In this document: positions 1 through 39,000 of the stretch, in pieces
How positions within the stretch are numbered: position 1 is the stretch's first letter
How the letters are laid out: every line of letters starts with the position of its first letter
Origin: Angiostrongylus vasorum
Lineage: Eukaryota > Nematoda > Chromadorea > Rhabditida > Metastrongylidae
Direction: 5' to 3'
NCBI GenBank assembly: GCA_018806985.1
Contig: JADANN010000033.1
Span: forward strand, 930,001 to 994,000
Length of the DNA: 64,000 nucleotides
Notes under the pieces: generated by a model
What the model was told of the DNA's origin: nothing
The model's input: the letters and a program-made list of their open reading frames with translations, nothing else
Databases searched by the model: none
Position numbers and translations under genes: made by a program

Positions 1-3000
1 CGCTGTAACCCTTTTCGGACCGGGAATCATTGGAGTGCAACTGAAGTGCGCCTTGAAATGATGATGATGTACGGCCGGTACGTCCACGCATGAGGCACGG
101 TACACTGTGTTCTAACATATTTTTTCGTGTCTCTTTAACTTCTACGTATTCGCTCGTGTTCTGTGTATGCCCCGATGTTCTTGGGCACCTTTTACATATA
201 ATCTGTTTCTCTTGTGTGATGAAAGAAATCCGTCCATCCTGTAACCACGATGGTCTCAAATTTCCGCATGGTTTTGTGTGAGAGCTGAAGTGTACTTCTA
301 TGCCCACTTCACGCTTTTTTATATCCAATGATTGCCTTTCACCGTCGGAGAAGGTTTTTTGCAAGCATAGCTGAGTATACCTATCCATAGACCATCTCCA
401 GTACAAAACCTTTTCGACAACCCATTGATTGACTACAAAAGGTTGTGAAGGTGTTTACATGAAAATATTTGGATAGAACCAGTTTTGGTCAACTCTGTGC
501 ACTAAATAGTTGTTGCAATACAGAAAGTTCAACGATTTCACTATCCCGGCCACATTCGCTTGGTTGGCCCATTGGACGGCATGCCATCATTGGACTGCAC
601 TTGAGGTACGCATTGAGATCAAGATGTACGGTCGTGAAATTGTTAATAGAAAGCCAGTCCTGCAAATGTCTTCATTCTTTATCCCTTTACTTCATAGAGA
701 TTCCTCACCAACTTCGATAATATAGAATGTGTCAATGTCTGCGACGGTGTTGCTGTTTTCTTCATAGACTAAGAATCTGCTGCCTTCCACAATATGAAAT
801 CACCACATGAACGGAAGTCATGGTCATCTCTAATACCGATGTAATCCTGAACCAATTTAGCACTGTGAATGAGCTGCTGCGATTTTGCACCAATATGGTG
901 GAAGGCAGCTATGGCTGATCATCTTCTTAAAGGCACCGATGTCAGAGAGGACGTCTAAAACATAACAATGACGCAAGAGAACATTCATAATCTCGTTATT
1001 TTTACTGGTACTTGGTATTTCCTACCGTAGGAAAATGTTGGATTGCTCAGTAATCATTGTTAATATCGTCAAGATTCTTCAGAGGATTGACAGATATGAT
1101 TCATAACCATCATTGCGCCACGAATGACTGAGCCCGCATATCTGCACTCTCGTTGGAGCGCACACGCATTGCGCCACCACTCCAACGTAGCTTAAGTGAC
1201 TTGCACACTCCTATGATACATGATCATGTAACGGCTTTTAAACTGTGTAATACATAACACAATTTCGACATTGTTGGTGTTGTTTAGTAGTTTGAATACT
1301 AGAGGATTTAAAGATTTGACAAAAAACATATGGAAGCTTTGCCCTACTGATCTAATGGTCCATAAAATTTTTTTCCCTTTTCAGTTCTTTATTTCTATTT
1401 AGAACAATCTATTCTGAATTCATAACAATACTAATAGTAATGAAATGGAGATTTCTAAAATTTTATCAAGAAGAGGACATGAGCGCCACCATGAACGTGG
1501 TGGCTGCCAATATCAACGATAGATTAAGTAGGCTAAAGTAACATTTCCTCGGGAAAGTAACATTATGGCAGTAAAATAGCCTAGTTTTCTTTACTTTTGA
1601 AATAATTCTTTAAACTAAGGTGACTACTTTCTCATATGATATAAATGACCATTCATATGGAGAACAGTATATGCACGATAGAACTGGGAGTTATAATAGT
1701 TATACAAGGAATCGTGTAGCAGTGCCAGTGATGCTGTTCATCATGGACACGGTGTTAGTTCGACTCTGCATCGGGCTAACCCGTCCTGTCATCTTTCCGG
1801 AATCGTGAAATTGGTACATGACTTGTATGGGCTTGATTCACTTCCTCAAATCCACGCAAGAACGCTCTAACGCAGCTATCTCAGGACTCGAGAGTGAATC
1901 AACTCGACCTGCATTCAGCGATATTCGTGACAAAACAAAAGTCCTCCAACAGCGTCTGAACCCACACCTGTAAGGGTCACAGACCTTCATGGATGATGAA
2001 TGCCATGGAACGAACAGAATGCAAGAAGTGACGGCATCCGCACAGTAGATGTAGAGATGTTTCATGTGAAATTTAAAAAATGCTTAGATAGCCCGTCTTC
2101 ATATGTTCGTTTGATGCCCAGGCTCATACATCATATGAAGTGACACTGTATTTATAAGAACCGAATCAGTACGTATGATTTCTGTTACCAATGTACCTAA
2201 ACGTTCGAATGTTCGAATTTCACGTCAAATCTGTTTCATTCACTTACACAACTCTAAATGCCCACCGTGTACATAGTGACCTGCTAGTGGCTCACTATTA
2301 AGTACAAGAATGACAAGTACTTCACAAGAATGCTATTGATAACGAAAAGTGCACCAAGTTTAAGATCAAAGAATGGCACGGATGGATGAGGATATAAAAA
2401 TATGCTAGATTGTTAGGGTCGTCATCTTGCAGGTGATACTGTCCCTAAAACTATTTGCACAGACACCAAATTGGAAACGAAAAACATTGACAAAATCCAG
2501 CTAATGAAGTACTGTTCAAGATAACTGTCTAGTTCAAAACGAGAGGAGCTTTGTAGCACCAGTATTCTAGGACTGTTTCTTTTAGTTCAAGCGAACAACG
2601 AAGTCCATCCTATGCCGTGGAATCCATCCATTCCGAAATGATCTACATCCATTGGATTATTGCCCTATAACACTCAAACATCTATACATTTATATCTGGA
2701 CGAAAACTACAAATTAAAGCGTGACAAACTTTCAAACTTTCGTTAAACAAGGCAACAACGCAGTGCTCACCGGTGTTTCGAACAAAAGAGGAAGAATACA
2801 GTAGTCCTTGAAAGTTATATGTACGAAATACACTGTATGAATCACATTCAAGTGGTCAGTTACATCACTACTATCATCATGTAAACTGACAAACGAGCAA
2901 CTTTGGGGTACAATATCATACACCTTACTTTACATTACTAAGGCTAATTTGTTAAATGCTCTCATTATTTGGATGCTAAGGAATGACGACATCTGAGAGA

Positions 3001-3304
3001 ACAGAACGCAAGTTAAATTACAAGTAATTTTCTGTCCCACATGAGATTACTTGAACCAAGGACGAAAACAATTCTAAAACTGGGAAGGAAAAAACGAAAC
3101 AATAGAGGATATGTAGCAATCACTGAAAGTTCACATAACCGCTGATAATTTATGCGAAGTAAATATACCCGTATCACATAAGAAACCAAAACTACACTTT
3201 ACTTACATAAACAATGGACGGTAGAAAAGTGAACAAGGGAAAGTGCATTACCTACCACCAGATCATATATCTTATAAAATTAAAAATAAAGACAAAGAAT
3301 TCTA
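1..3304. other. No gene supported
   Basis: Only short frames without splice support, a SINE-A fragment (1708-1822) and a possible diverged duplication (about 30-100 versus 570-640). This is the region 3' of the lsy-12-like gene. Confidence 0.5.
1708..1822 (+). repeat. SINE-A fragment (head)
   Basis: It matches the reverse complement of 20800-20925, including an insertion around gatgctgttcatcatg and a ttagttcgactc B-box, so the two form a subfamily. Confidence 0.45.
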
Positions 3305-29739
<26,435 letters not shown>

Positions 29740-29752
29740 CTAAAGGAAAATG
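29740..29752 (-). promoter_or_regulatory. Probable trans-splice acceptor of the lsy-12-like gene
   Basis: The minus strand reads ttttcctttag immediately followed by GAAAATG. A pyrimidine-rich 3' splice site four bases from the ATG, with no upstream coding exon, is the usual arrangement for spliced-leader trans-splicing in nematodes. A cis-spliced non-coding first exon is the alternative. Confidence 0.55.
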
Positions 29753-29917
29753 GTAATTGAATTCGTTTAAAGAACTACTATGAAAATTAACAACTGAAAA
29801 CCTCCACAACTCAACAACCTTGGCAGTCATTAACATTTAAGGCCCGAAATTAGTTCATTTTCATTCAGATGGTGCGAAAATAACGGCCTGCTTCAACTTC
29901 AAACCAACATACTTACT

Positions 29918-30295
29918 CGGATATTTAGATGGCCCGTCTTCACTGGTTCTACGTGCCCCAACATAACTCCCATTTTTTTCGGCTTTGCTAATTTAGCCAT
30001 TGTGATTCTCAGGAGTCCTGAAGCCAGCCTGGCCAAAGTCTGCCCCAGGTCGTCACCACTATAGGCAGTCGCCGGCCTTGTGGATCGTAGGGAGATTTGC
30101 CATCACAGGACTAATTTGATACAAAGACGGTTGTACACCTTGGTATTAGTTCACTCTTAGCTGGGCTTCCTGATGGAAACGTCGGACTCGTTCTCAGCTT
30201 GCGAGACCCTGCTGAAGGGATGAATCCCTCCGCTGTACATCGCAGCCCAACACCCATGAACACCTCCCAGCCACGACGAGGCGGTAAACCGTTAG
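29918..30295 (+). repeat. R4 copy
   Basis: Complete: ggatatttagatggcccgtcttcactgg ... ccacgacgaggcggtaaaccgtt. Confidence 0.65.
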
Positions 30296-31021
30296 AAAGG
30301 ATTTAGGATTTTCTTCTCAAATCAACATATCTCAGCTTAAGGAAAACTTTATTAATTGCAGTAAAAGGGACTGAAATTCACAGATCTTTTTTCCACAACA
30401 AAGCAGCTCTTCCACTCTATTAAGACAAAATTTTAAATTTCTGGGACCCTCGAAACGTATTTTGCACACATTTTTCGACGACGCTTCGAAAATGAAAGCA
30501 ACTGAAGAAGGTCTCTCGCCCATTAGAACACCACGGTGTCCCCAAATTCATTGTTGATGTTTATGGCAGCTCAGATTTCATTGGGAATTTCAAAAATTGT
30601 ACTCCGTTCTCATATCTCTAGCGTGATCTTAACTCTGTAGAGGGTTAAAAATCAAATAAGTCTTTTAAATAAAAAAAGCACACTTACTCTTAAATAGGTA
30701 GGGTAGACTCTCTTCTACAAGTCGCTCACGTGTTCAGGTACTCCCAGGTACTGCCAGTTATCGAAAAATTGTTATTAACAGTTTGTGAAGAATCAGCTTC
30801 GGGCTGTAAGTGTTTGAAAAAAAACAAATCTTCTTTTTGACGCTGACTCCATCGAAGCAAAAAAATACGTAACAAAGCACTCGAGAAAAAAAGGATCGTG
30901 AAATGCTTCAGAGTTTATCACGAGTATTGTCACCAAATGAACTGAACTTCCCATCCCGCATTGTTAAATAATGGTAGTTTTAGTGAGATATTCTACGAGT
31001 GAACAGAACCCAAAAAGGTCG

Positions 31022-31296
31022 AGGATAACGCTCTCGGCGCAAGTCAATCGCTAGGGGGATGCGCCATGCATTCGACTCCATTCGTAGCACCCGTTAGAGG
31101 TGACTGAATGCTTATCTGGCCTATGCAATGACTCCCGGTGGCCTACCGATGTATCGAGTCAGTGCTGCTATCCTCCCAGACAGATCTTGTACACTTAGCC
31201 AACTCTGGGGGTGGGGGGGTAAAAGACTTAGCGAGTAGGATCGATCCCATGTGTATCGCAGGGGCGCCTGTAACCACTGCGCCACAAAAGCCCACC
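31022..31296 (-). repeat. SINE-A
   Basis: gataacgctctcggcgcaagtc to ccactgcgccacaaaagccc, upstream of the lsy-12-like gene. Confidence 0.6.
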
Positions 31297-32050
31297 CAAA
31301 GAATAACACAAATTATGTTGTGCTTCAAGACAGCAAACCCAACAAAACAAAACAGTTCTCCGCTGGCTACCATCACGCTAAAGAAATCCTGGCCTTATAC
31401 GGAAACTATGACACCCATTCCCCGTTCAGCAAATTCGCTCCCAGCTTCTGAGAAGGATATGAACAGACAACGAATCAACTTCTTGAAGACTTAGAAGGGT
31501 TATGCCAAGATCTAGTCATTAGAAACGTAGAACAATCCAGAAGATCGGAAATACTCCTTGGATCAATTGAATATAGCCAAAGGCTCTCAGTTTTCTGGAG
31601 AACACACTTTCTTCCAGAAAGGTACAAATCAATATTCGATAGCATCAACATCGAAAAAAGATACAAAATTTGTCACTATTAACCATATAATTGCATAAAT
31701 TACTCTAAAATCACTCGTTACATGGAATTATTGGTAAAGGCTACCATTAAATATGAATTCCAATGAAAAAATCCCCTTTCTCTTCCGTAGATCACAAAAA
31801 GCCGAACTTTTCAATCAATACCCCAATATAGACCAGTAAATACCGTAATGATTTCAGAAAAAAAGGTCTTTTTTTCCGAGAATGGGGGTAAAAGGGTTGG
31901 TGTATCGACGTGAAAAAAGAGCCGTGAAAATCGTGTGCGGCGAGTGTTTTTGCGGAATTTGTCCACTATTCATGAAATCGTTTCTTTCAGATGATTGTTG
32001 AAGCGGATTTTCAATTGTGAACCAATGGATGGATGAGGACCGAAGCCTGA

Positions 32051-32584
32051 GTGGTCCGTACTGATGGACGGAACCTTGATGGACAACGAACGGGCAAGTG
32101 GACGGACGGATGGACCGCCGACGGACCGCTGACGGACCGACCGACCGACACCAAATATCGATCGCGAACGGCGGGAGGCGGCAATCGGCGGCACGCAGCA
32201 CTCCGACAGTCCGTCAGGCCGAATTCAAACGGTCACCTCGATTTCGGACTTCGAGTGATTCGACGGTTCGAGCACTCATTCGGAAATTCGAGCACTCGTT
32301 CTGATCGCTTCACGAGTCGATTGGTTAAAATACTGAATTGTACGGAAGCAATTTCCGAAAGAATCAGCAGCCATGCGATAGAAGACGCTCGAGCCAACGA
32401 CTACCAGTTCTTTTTCGGTGAGATGACGACATCGTTAATTCAGATTCGTCGCTTACGTCAGACGCGTTCGAGAACGCATCCGATTGACGTTGAATCGTTA
32501 AAATGTTCTGTATCGTTTATTGATTTGCTGTTTCCTTCGTTGCACATCAAATTTGAAAAGAACACCGTTCTTGGGGAATATTGA
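32051..32584 (+). other. GC-rich, GACGGACC-rich block with a 177-codon frame
   Basis: This is the longest frame in the window outside the recognised genes and looks unlike its AT-rich surroundings. The first third is low in complexity (repeated gacgga/gaccga units). The rest is rich in TCG, CGA and ACG codons. No domain is recognised, and there is no obvious splice or trans-splice context. It could be a promoter-like island, an expanded degenerate satellite or an unknown exon. Confidence 0.3.
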
Positions 32585-32624
32585 TTTCAGTTTTTTTTTA
32601 AAATGAGCACATAGGATGTTGTTA

Positions 32625-33130
32625 TTTTACTATTTATTTGCAGTAGCTGACGTCTCGGCCGATTTCGCCTTCTTCAGATCCTGGAAAGGTCAAGTTTGCT
32701 GGAATCTAGTCAGCCAAGCACCTCCATAACCTAAGTGGCAAAAATCATAAGGCCTGAAGTTTAATCGCATTGGGAACAAAGCAGCTTCTTCATCCACTCA
32801 GCGCTTTCTATAAGTCCTTCACTGAGTTTTGCACGCTGAAGGTTTCAATTCCTGTGCGGAGATGGTAACTACTACATCAAAAATCTCCCCCGTTATGTCT
32901 CTGTGTCCTGTGAGCGCCTAGTGGGGTATTTACTTTAAGCTTAACTTTCCGACTAGGTGTTCTTTCAAACGGATGCAGAGTGGTCTACACGTTTGGGCAT
33001 AGTGTTCGTTCCCGCACGCTTTGCAAGAGATCACACACCATACCGTAACCCATGCACTCACCGTCTCTACCGTTAGGGTAAATTATCTAACTGTGCATTT
33101 CCTTTAGACGGTCATACCAACGGTTATAAA
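32625..33130 (-). mobile_element. PLE pseudo-LTR and endonuclease relic
   Basis: On the minus strand a decayed linker plus nuclease region (CPYGRDGE-like; about 33090 down to 32800) is followed by a pseudo-LTR with a hammerhead-like core at 32641-32684. Several frameshifts. Confidence 0.5.
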
Positions 33131-33269
33131 CCAGATGAAGGTGTCCTGTCTTAGAATGTTTGGTGGTAATTCACTTACTGTGTTCAATTTCCAGTCAAAG
33201 CTGCTTTGTTACCAATGCGACCGACATCGACATATCGTGGCTTTTTCCGTTGAGGTTACGGAGGTTTTA

Positions 33270-33466
33270 GTTGATCGTACTGTACTCAACTTGACCTTTC
33301 CATATTCTGAAGAAGCCGAAGTCCGCGAAACATCAACTTTATTGCGTGAAACCGAAACGTCAGCTTTTTTGAGGCTGTACTAACAACCTCGTGCGTAAGC
33401 TTATCAGGAAAAAAAAACCGAATTAATGATCCATGCTAATGTTGATAGAACGGTCGTCTTGGGAAT
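33270..33466 (+). mobile_element. PLE pseudo-LTR, opposite orientation
   Basis: It carries a variant core (ttctgaagaagccgaagtcc, then gcgaaac), a second gaaacgtcagc shortly after, and the terminal block ...tgttgatagaacggtcgtcttgg. It faces the relic at 32625-33130. Confidence 0.45.
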
Positions 33467-33496
33467 TGATTTTTACTGTACTAGTTTGTTCCTCAG

Positions 33497-33773
33497 GGGC
33501 GCATATGGCGAAGTGGTCGGGGGCGCCCCTGCAACATACAAAGAATCGATCCCTCGCCCAAAGCCCACTATGCCTTCCATTCCTCCGGTGTCGGCAAATT
33601 AGTACTAAAGTTGTCTGGGAGGAGAGCAGCACTAGGTCGATACATTGCTAGACTACCATAAATCATTGTAAAGGCCAGATAAGCATTCAATCACCTCCAA
33701 GCGATGCTTAATGAAATCGAATGCATGGCGCATCCCTCAGGGGATTGATCAACGCCGAAAGCTTTATCATTTT
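33497..33773 (+). repeat. SINE-A
   Basis: gggcgcatatggcgaagtggtcgg head, then tgatcaacgccgaaagctttatcattt. Confidence 0.65.
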
Positions 33774-33974
33774 CATTAAGTTTGTTCTTCGAAATTCTCA
33801 ACCCACTTTACTCTTTTTAGTGAGTTCTTATTGTTGGCACAAAAGTGTAGAGTAGTGTTTATTAAAGTCTGTTACTATCCGCATCATTGTTTGACAGTTG
33901 GGATGGAATTGCAATGAGAATTCCAGGAATGACGAAACACGGGCTCATGATGAAACACAATATTTCATCACAAT

Positions 33975-34540
33975 GTGATCACTTCTCGATTTACTGCCTA
34001 CTCTTTTTCATGGCAGGGGTATGATGTGAATTATAACCACAATGATGCTGAATATCTGCAAAACTCTGTAGTGCAGGTGTTTGCGATGAGTAACGAATGC
34101 GCTATTACCCTTTCCGGAGGCTAGCGCGTTCACCACCACACCATGCAGGGACCTTCGTTTACTTCCTTGTTCCTTTTATAAATATCTGGGCATGAGTGTG
34201 GTTATAATTCACATCATCCCATGCAATGAGAAAAAATTAGGCAGTAAATAAAAAAGTGATTACATTGTGGTTTATACTACAGCCTCTGCTTAACTAGGTT
34301 CAGTGCCGATTTTTGTTCCCCATATCAATCCCGTTGACGGGTAGTTGTTAATAGCACGTATACGTTAAAAATACGAGTGAGAGAAAGGCGAAACGTAGGA
34401 CCCGCTTGGTGTGATGGTGAACGCGTTAGACGTCGAAAAGGGTAATAACGTGTTCGATCCCCCACCGCAAACATCTGTGGTCCGGAATTTTTCAAATATC
34501 ACAGCATCGTTGTGGTTACAATGTTTGATTTTCGAACCGG
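33975..34540. repeat. Inverted pair of SINE-B copies
   Basis: A minus copy (33975-34190) and a plus copy (34375-34520) are separated by distal SINE-B sequence in both orientations. Confidence 0.55.
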
Positions 34541-34639
34541 CCGTCATTTATTACACTTTAAACCGTCAAGCGACAATATTTTATATTTGAACTTTTAGTT
34601 ATTGCCTACGTTTCTTTCACTGCACAGTTTTTTTTTCCA

Positions 34640-35165
34640 TCTTATGATGTATAATACAACCATAAGGATGCTGGGATATGGCAGAACTCGGAATCGCAGC
34701 AGAGCTTCGAACTCGCGGTTGCCCTTACCGGGGTGGTCACGTGCTATCTATCCACCGCACCATCGAGACTTTTGCAAAGAAGTGATAGGCAGAAAATAAA
34801 AAATTGAACATTGTAATTTCGACTTGCAGCTTCGGCTTAACTGGCTTCAGTGCCAATTTATGCTCTCCAGATCATTCTCGTTGAAGGGTGATTGATGATG
34901 ATACCGTTAGGGTAAAAATGGCTGTGAGAAAGGCAAAGCAAGGACCTCCGTGTGCTGCAGTGGGCAGTATCTGAGCCTCCAGAAAGGACAGTATTTTATA
35001 TTTTAGTTCTTGTTTTCTGCCTATTCTTCTTTTATGACAGGGTATGATGTATAATACAACCACAAAGATGCTTGGATACGGGCAAAAATTTGTCTTCTCA
35101 GGAAGGCTTCAAACCCGTGTTTAACTCACGCTTGGAGCTCACGTGCTGTCCACCACGCCAATATT
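34640..35165. repeat. Two diverged SINE-B copies
   Basis: They hold ggaatcgcagcagagcttcgaactcgcggttgccc and, further on, gcttcaaacccgtgtttaac, each with the tRNA-like B-box region. Confidence 0.5.
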
Positions 35166-35439
35166 TTATATTGGTAGTATAATTATTGTTCATGTCAATT
35201 GATATGTATTGCACATGTTTGCATCTATAAATTACGTGACGCCACTATATGTTATTCGACTTAATTTATACATTTATATGGTTGTTTACAGTTATTTATC
35301 TACTCTTGCCTTGTTGTGTTCCACTTTATTTTATATTTACTTTGTTGTGCGACACCCATGCACTGACACAACCGAGCATCAAAAGATTTTTTTACTACTC
35401 TCAGAGTGGTTAATTTGCTTAGAAGGAAAGTATGACAAA

Positions 35440-35712
35440 TTCGGCGTAGATTACTTGGTTAAGGAGGCTTCATGCATTCACCTCCATTCATATCACAGTA
35501 GCAATTACTGAGTGAATATTTGGCCTATCCAATGATTTGCTGTGACCTGCTGTTGTTTCAAGTCAACGTTTTTGTCCTTCCAAACAAGTCACATACTCAT
35601 TGGCGAAGTCGGAACTGTAAGAGGCTTGGTCAGCGCCACGCGTGGAATAGAACTTACGTTTGACAACGTGTTTATTGCAGGACCCCTCTAACCACTGCTC
35701 TATAAGAGTTCG
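35440..35712 (-). repeat. SINE-A, strongly diverged
   Basis: The order of blocks is kept (catgcattcacctcc, tggcctatccaatgattt, ccaaacaagtc, cctctaaccactgctctat), but many positions differ. Confidence 0.45.
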
Positions 35713-35999
35713 TTGATTGCTGAACGCAAAGTAATTCTTCGACGTCTGGCGCCGTTCTTCCAACCAAAGCAGGGATTTTTTGCGCTGTCGATCGTGAAGT
35801 ATCATCGAGTCTGATATTCATTAGTCGGTCTAAAAGTTGACAACAGGTCATGTTTTTTGATATGATATGACCAAGCGACAAAGACGGAACGATTTTCGTG
35901 CCGAGCCAGTACGTCCTCAAATGTTATGTTGGAAATGAGTTGAAGTTTAAAGAATGTTAACAATTAAAGTTAAAGCTGAAAGATAAACTGAAAGATGAA

Positions 36000-36310
36000 C
36001 AAACACAAGGATGTTGACATATGAGCAAAATCCGGAACATCACTTGGGCTTCGAACCTCGATTACCCGTATCAGGGGCTCACATGCTATCTACAACTCTA
36101 ATTAAGGACCTTACTTTGCTTTTCTCTCAATCATGTTTTTACTCAATCGTTGGTATCAGCAATCAGCTGTCATTTCCTTTGCCACGGCAGCGTCAGTCGC
36201 GAGTTCGAATCACAACTGAGGTTCCGAGTCTTGCTTCTGATTCAGTATACTTGTTGTTGTTCACATCGCACCCTGTTGTGAAGAAGGAAGAGGCAGTAAG
36301 TAAAAGTTAA
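36000..36310. repeat. Diverged SINE-B copy
   Basis: It keeps gcttcgaacctcgattacccg and the distal caccctgttgtgaagaagg segment. Confidence 0.5.
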
Positions 36311-36447
36311 TACATTGCTGAACACTGGGTTAAGTACCACTAGAAAGTCGTAGTTCCAATTCGAAATTGATGAATATTAAAGTCTGCAACTAGATGAAAT
36401 TGTTGGATGAAATTTCTTAAAATATGTAACACTAAGATCAACTTACT

Positions 36448-36825
36448 TACTTGGAAACTTGGATGGCCCATCCTCACTGGTTGTGCGGGCTCCAGAGTAA
36501 TCTCCTTTCTTCGGAGATCTGATGGTTTAGCCATTGTTGTCCTCTGTAGTCCCTAATACATCTTGGCCAAAGTTTGCCCAGGCCACCACCACAGTCACTC
36601 GCCGCCCCTGTAGATCAGAGGGAAACTTGCGACCATGCGACTAGTTTGATACCGGAGCGATATTGGATTCTGGTATTCGCTTACTCATAGCTGGGCTTCC
36701 TGATGGGAACGCCGGACTCTTTATCAGCTTGCGAGAGCTGCTGGAGAGATGAATCCCACCGCTGTACATTGCAGCCCGACACCCAGGAACACCTCAGCCA
36801 TGACGAGGCAGTACACTGTTAGGTG
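36448..36825 (+). repeat. R4 copy
   Basis: Complete: cttggaaacttggatggcccatcctcactgg ... ccatgacgaggcagtacactgtt. Confidence 0.65.
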
Positions 36826-36949
36826 AACTGAGATTAACGTAGGGGCTAAATAGAAAATAGGAGCCTAGGTACATGGGTAAACAAACAAATGCGATAACAT
36901 AAAAGTCAAAAAAAGTTCAGATATAATAGAACACTATGTTTATAAGAAA

Positions 36950-37260
36950 GCTCCACGAGAGATTTAATCTTAGGTGCTCGTTTTTTTTCTTGTTAAACTT
37001 ATTTTTCTTTATCAGAGCGGGTCATATTATATGGCGGCAACAGATCAACATCCTTCCTGTTTAGAATGACACTACCGAGTGGAGCACTTCCTTCGGGAGG
37101 TGGATCGTTCATAGGATTCGACTCAATTCAACAATTAACACCCTTGTTGCAATGTCGAACACCTGTGGGCCATTCACTCGCATAAATCCGGCTCTGAAGA
37201 AGCCGAAGACGTCGAAACGTGAGCGGAATAGAACATGTTGTGTTTACTTAATAATTCAGG
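36950..37260 (+). mobile_element. Divergent PLE terminal fragment
   Basis: It holds CTGAAGAAGCC...GTCGAAACGTGAGC at about 37194-37222, followed by a run like that after the other cores. It resembles the 55.7-55.9 kb copy more than the 41 kb copy. Confidence 0.35.
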
Positions 37261-37671
37261 AGACCACTAGCACAGGTATGGTTGGTGCGGCGGCTTTACC
37301 CAAACTCAACACGTGGACAACTCAAAGTTAAATCCACTGCCAGAAAAAACTACTAAATAACAGCCGTTTATAGTTGAAGGTCGCGTCAGCGATTATGGAA
37401 GATATTCCGGCACGTCTTCTGATTTACAAATGAACTTTCCACGCGTTTCGTTCGCGGCTAAGAAAACGCAACTAATCCATTCGTCGTTTTCCGTGTTGTT
37501 GACAAAACGATAATTGCTAAGTGCAAAAAATCGAAAACGAAATCCTTCGATGTCAAACGGTATAATCCGGAGTATTCGTCACTAGGGAAATTACCGATGA
37601 AAAAAAATCCTTAGCCATTTTTTTCCCGTATTTTATTGAAAGTGAAAGCTCTTTTTTTCTTTTCCTTTAAA

Positions 37672-37945
37672 TGTTGCGTATAGCGCAGTGGTTCGAGGCG
37701 CCCCGCATTACATATGGGATCGTTCCAAGCGCCCTAGGCTCAACAGGACTTTCCTCCGGAGTCGGCGAATTAGTACCAGAGTTGTCTGCAAAGATAGCAG
37801 CACTGACTCGATACACTGGCCGGCCACCGCGAGTCAATGAATGGACCGGATATGCATTTAGTCACCTTAAACACTCTTGATGAAGTCGAATGCATAGCGC
37901 ATCCCTCAGGGATTGATCAACGCCGAAAGCTTTGTCTTTTGTCCT
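37672..37945 (+). repeat. SINE-A
   Basis: gcgtatagcgcagtggttcgaggcgcc head to gatcaacgccgaaagctttg; ends about 75 bases before the PLE. Confidence 0.65.
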
Positions 37946-38099
37946 TTATTAAGGAAGGTCTCTTTCAAGACAATTTGCATGGTTTGTTTATTAGTAAGCC
38001 AGAGAACATTTCCACTATGCGTCGTTTTTCTTGTTCAGCAATCGCGAGGTTGTTAAACAGCATGCATTTACTTCCGTAGAAAAACACAATACAATACAA

Positions 38100-38142
38100 C
38101 AGTAGCTGACGTTTCGGCAGTATCGCCTTCTTCAGAGCCTGG
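38100..38142 (-). ncRNA. Hammerhead-like core, inverted pseudo-LTR
   Basis: The minus strand repeats the 41461 motif base for base over the core, including GAAAC-GTC and the CAG-GCT / AGC-TA-CTG stem I. It lies in the inverted terminal copy of the PLE. Confidence 0.45.
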
Positions 38143-38545
38143 AAGGGTATACTGACATACAGTTTACTAGGCCAAACGCTCCAGTAACACTTACAAAAAG
38201 ACGAAAACTTCATGGTAATTACATGATCAACAGCTTCTCGAAAAGCTCACCGCTTTTTTACGTGCCTTCCAATGCGAAAATTAGAACAGCTGATTATAGT
38301 CGCATAAGGTTGATGACTGCACCATCCCACATCAGAAATTGATGCGAACATACGGGGTCAGGTCGCGTATGACCTCTGGACTTTCATCCATGCTATTCAT
38401 TGCGGCGTTTTTGGCATTTATCCAAAAAAAGCGGTGAGTTTTTTCGAGAAGCTGTTGACCATGTAATTACCATGGAATTTTTTCGTCTTTTTGTAAGTGT
38501 TATTGAAGCGTTTGGCCTAGTAAACTCGTATATCAGTATACCCTT

Positions 38546-38588
38546 CCAGGCTCTGAAGAAGGCGATACTGCCGAGACGTCAGCTACTG
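38546..38588 (+). ncRNA. Hammerhead-like core with mutated GAAA, 5' pseudo-LTR
   Basis: This has the same layout as the 41461 copy but with GAGAC in place of GAAAC. That hits a core adenosine needed for catalysis in hammerheads, so this copy is predicted inactive. Confidence 0.4.
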
Positions 38589-38714
38589 TTGTATTGTATT
38601 GTGTTTTTCTATGGAAGTAAATGTGTGCTGTTTAACAACCTCGCGATTGCTGAACACGAAAACGACGCATTCATATTCCAATGCCGAGGTTAATAGAAAG
38701 TCGATCCTGGGAAT

Positions 38715-39000
38715 TCTCCACTATGTTCATGTTTTATTTTCCGCCTACTATAACTTTTTTTTCACGGCATGGTATGATGTGAATTACAACAAAAATGATG
38801 CTGAGATATTCGCAAAACTTGGACCCTGGGCCAAATCGAACCACAGTTACCTTTTCGGGGGCTTGCGTTCTCCACACGCAAGGGCCTCCGTGGTGCAGTG
38901 TATAATGCGCGAGCCCCCGGAATGGGTAATCGTGGCTCGATCTGGCCAGGGATCTAATTTTTGCTAATATCTCGGCATCACTGTGGCTGCATTCTTCTTT
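38715..39000. repeat. SINE-B copies inside the PLE
   Basis: A minus piece runs into a plus head (gggcctccgtggtgcagtgtataatgcgcgagc...atcgtggctcgatctggcc). Confidence 0.55.

Noticed and set aside
31854..32201. 115-codon minus frame opposite the GC-rich block
   Set aside because: It mirrors the repeated units on the other strand; no splice sites or homology.
35209..35511. 100-codon hydrophobic plus frame
   Set aside because: AT-rich sequence gives Leu/Tyr/Val codons by chance; it overlaps a decayed SINE-A.
38400..38693. Frame ALKKAILPRRQ... in pseudo-LTRs as a conserved gene
   Set aside because: It recurs on both strands because it lies over the hammerhead-like core; other copies break the frame while keeping the RNA pattern.
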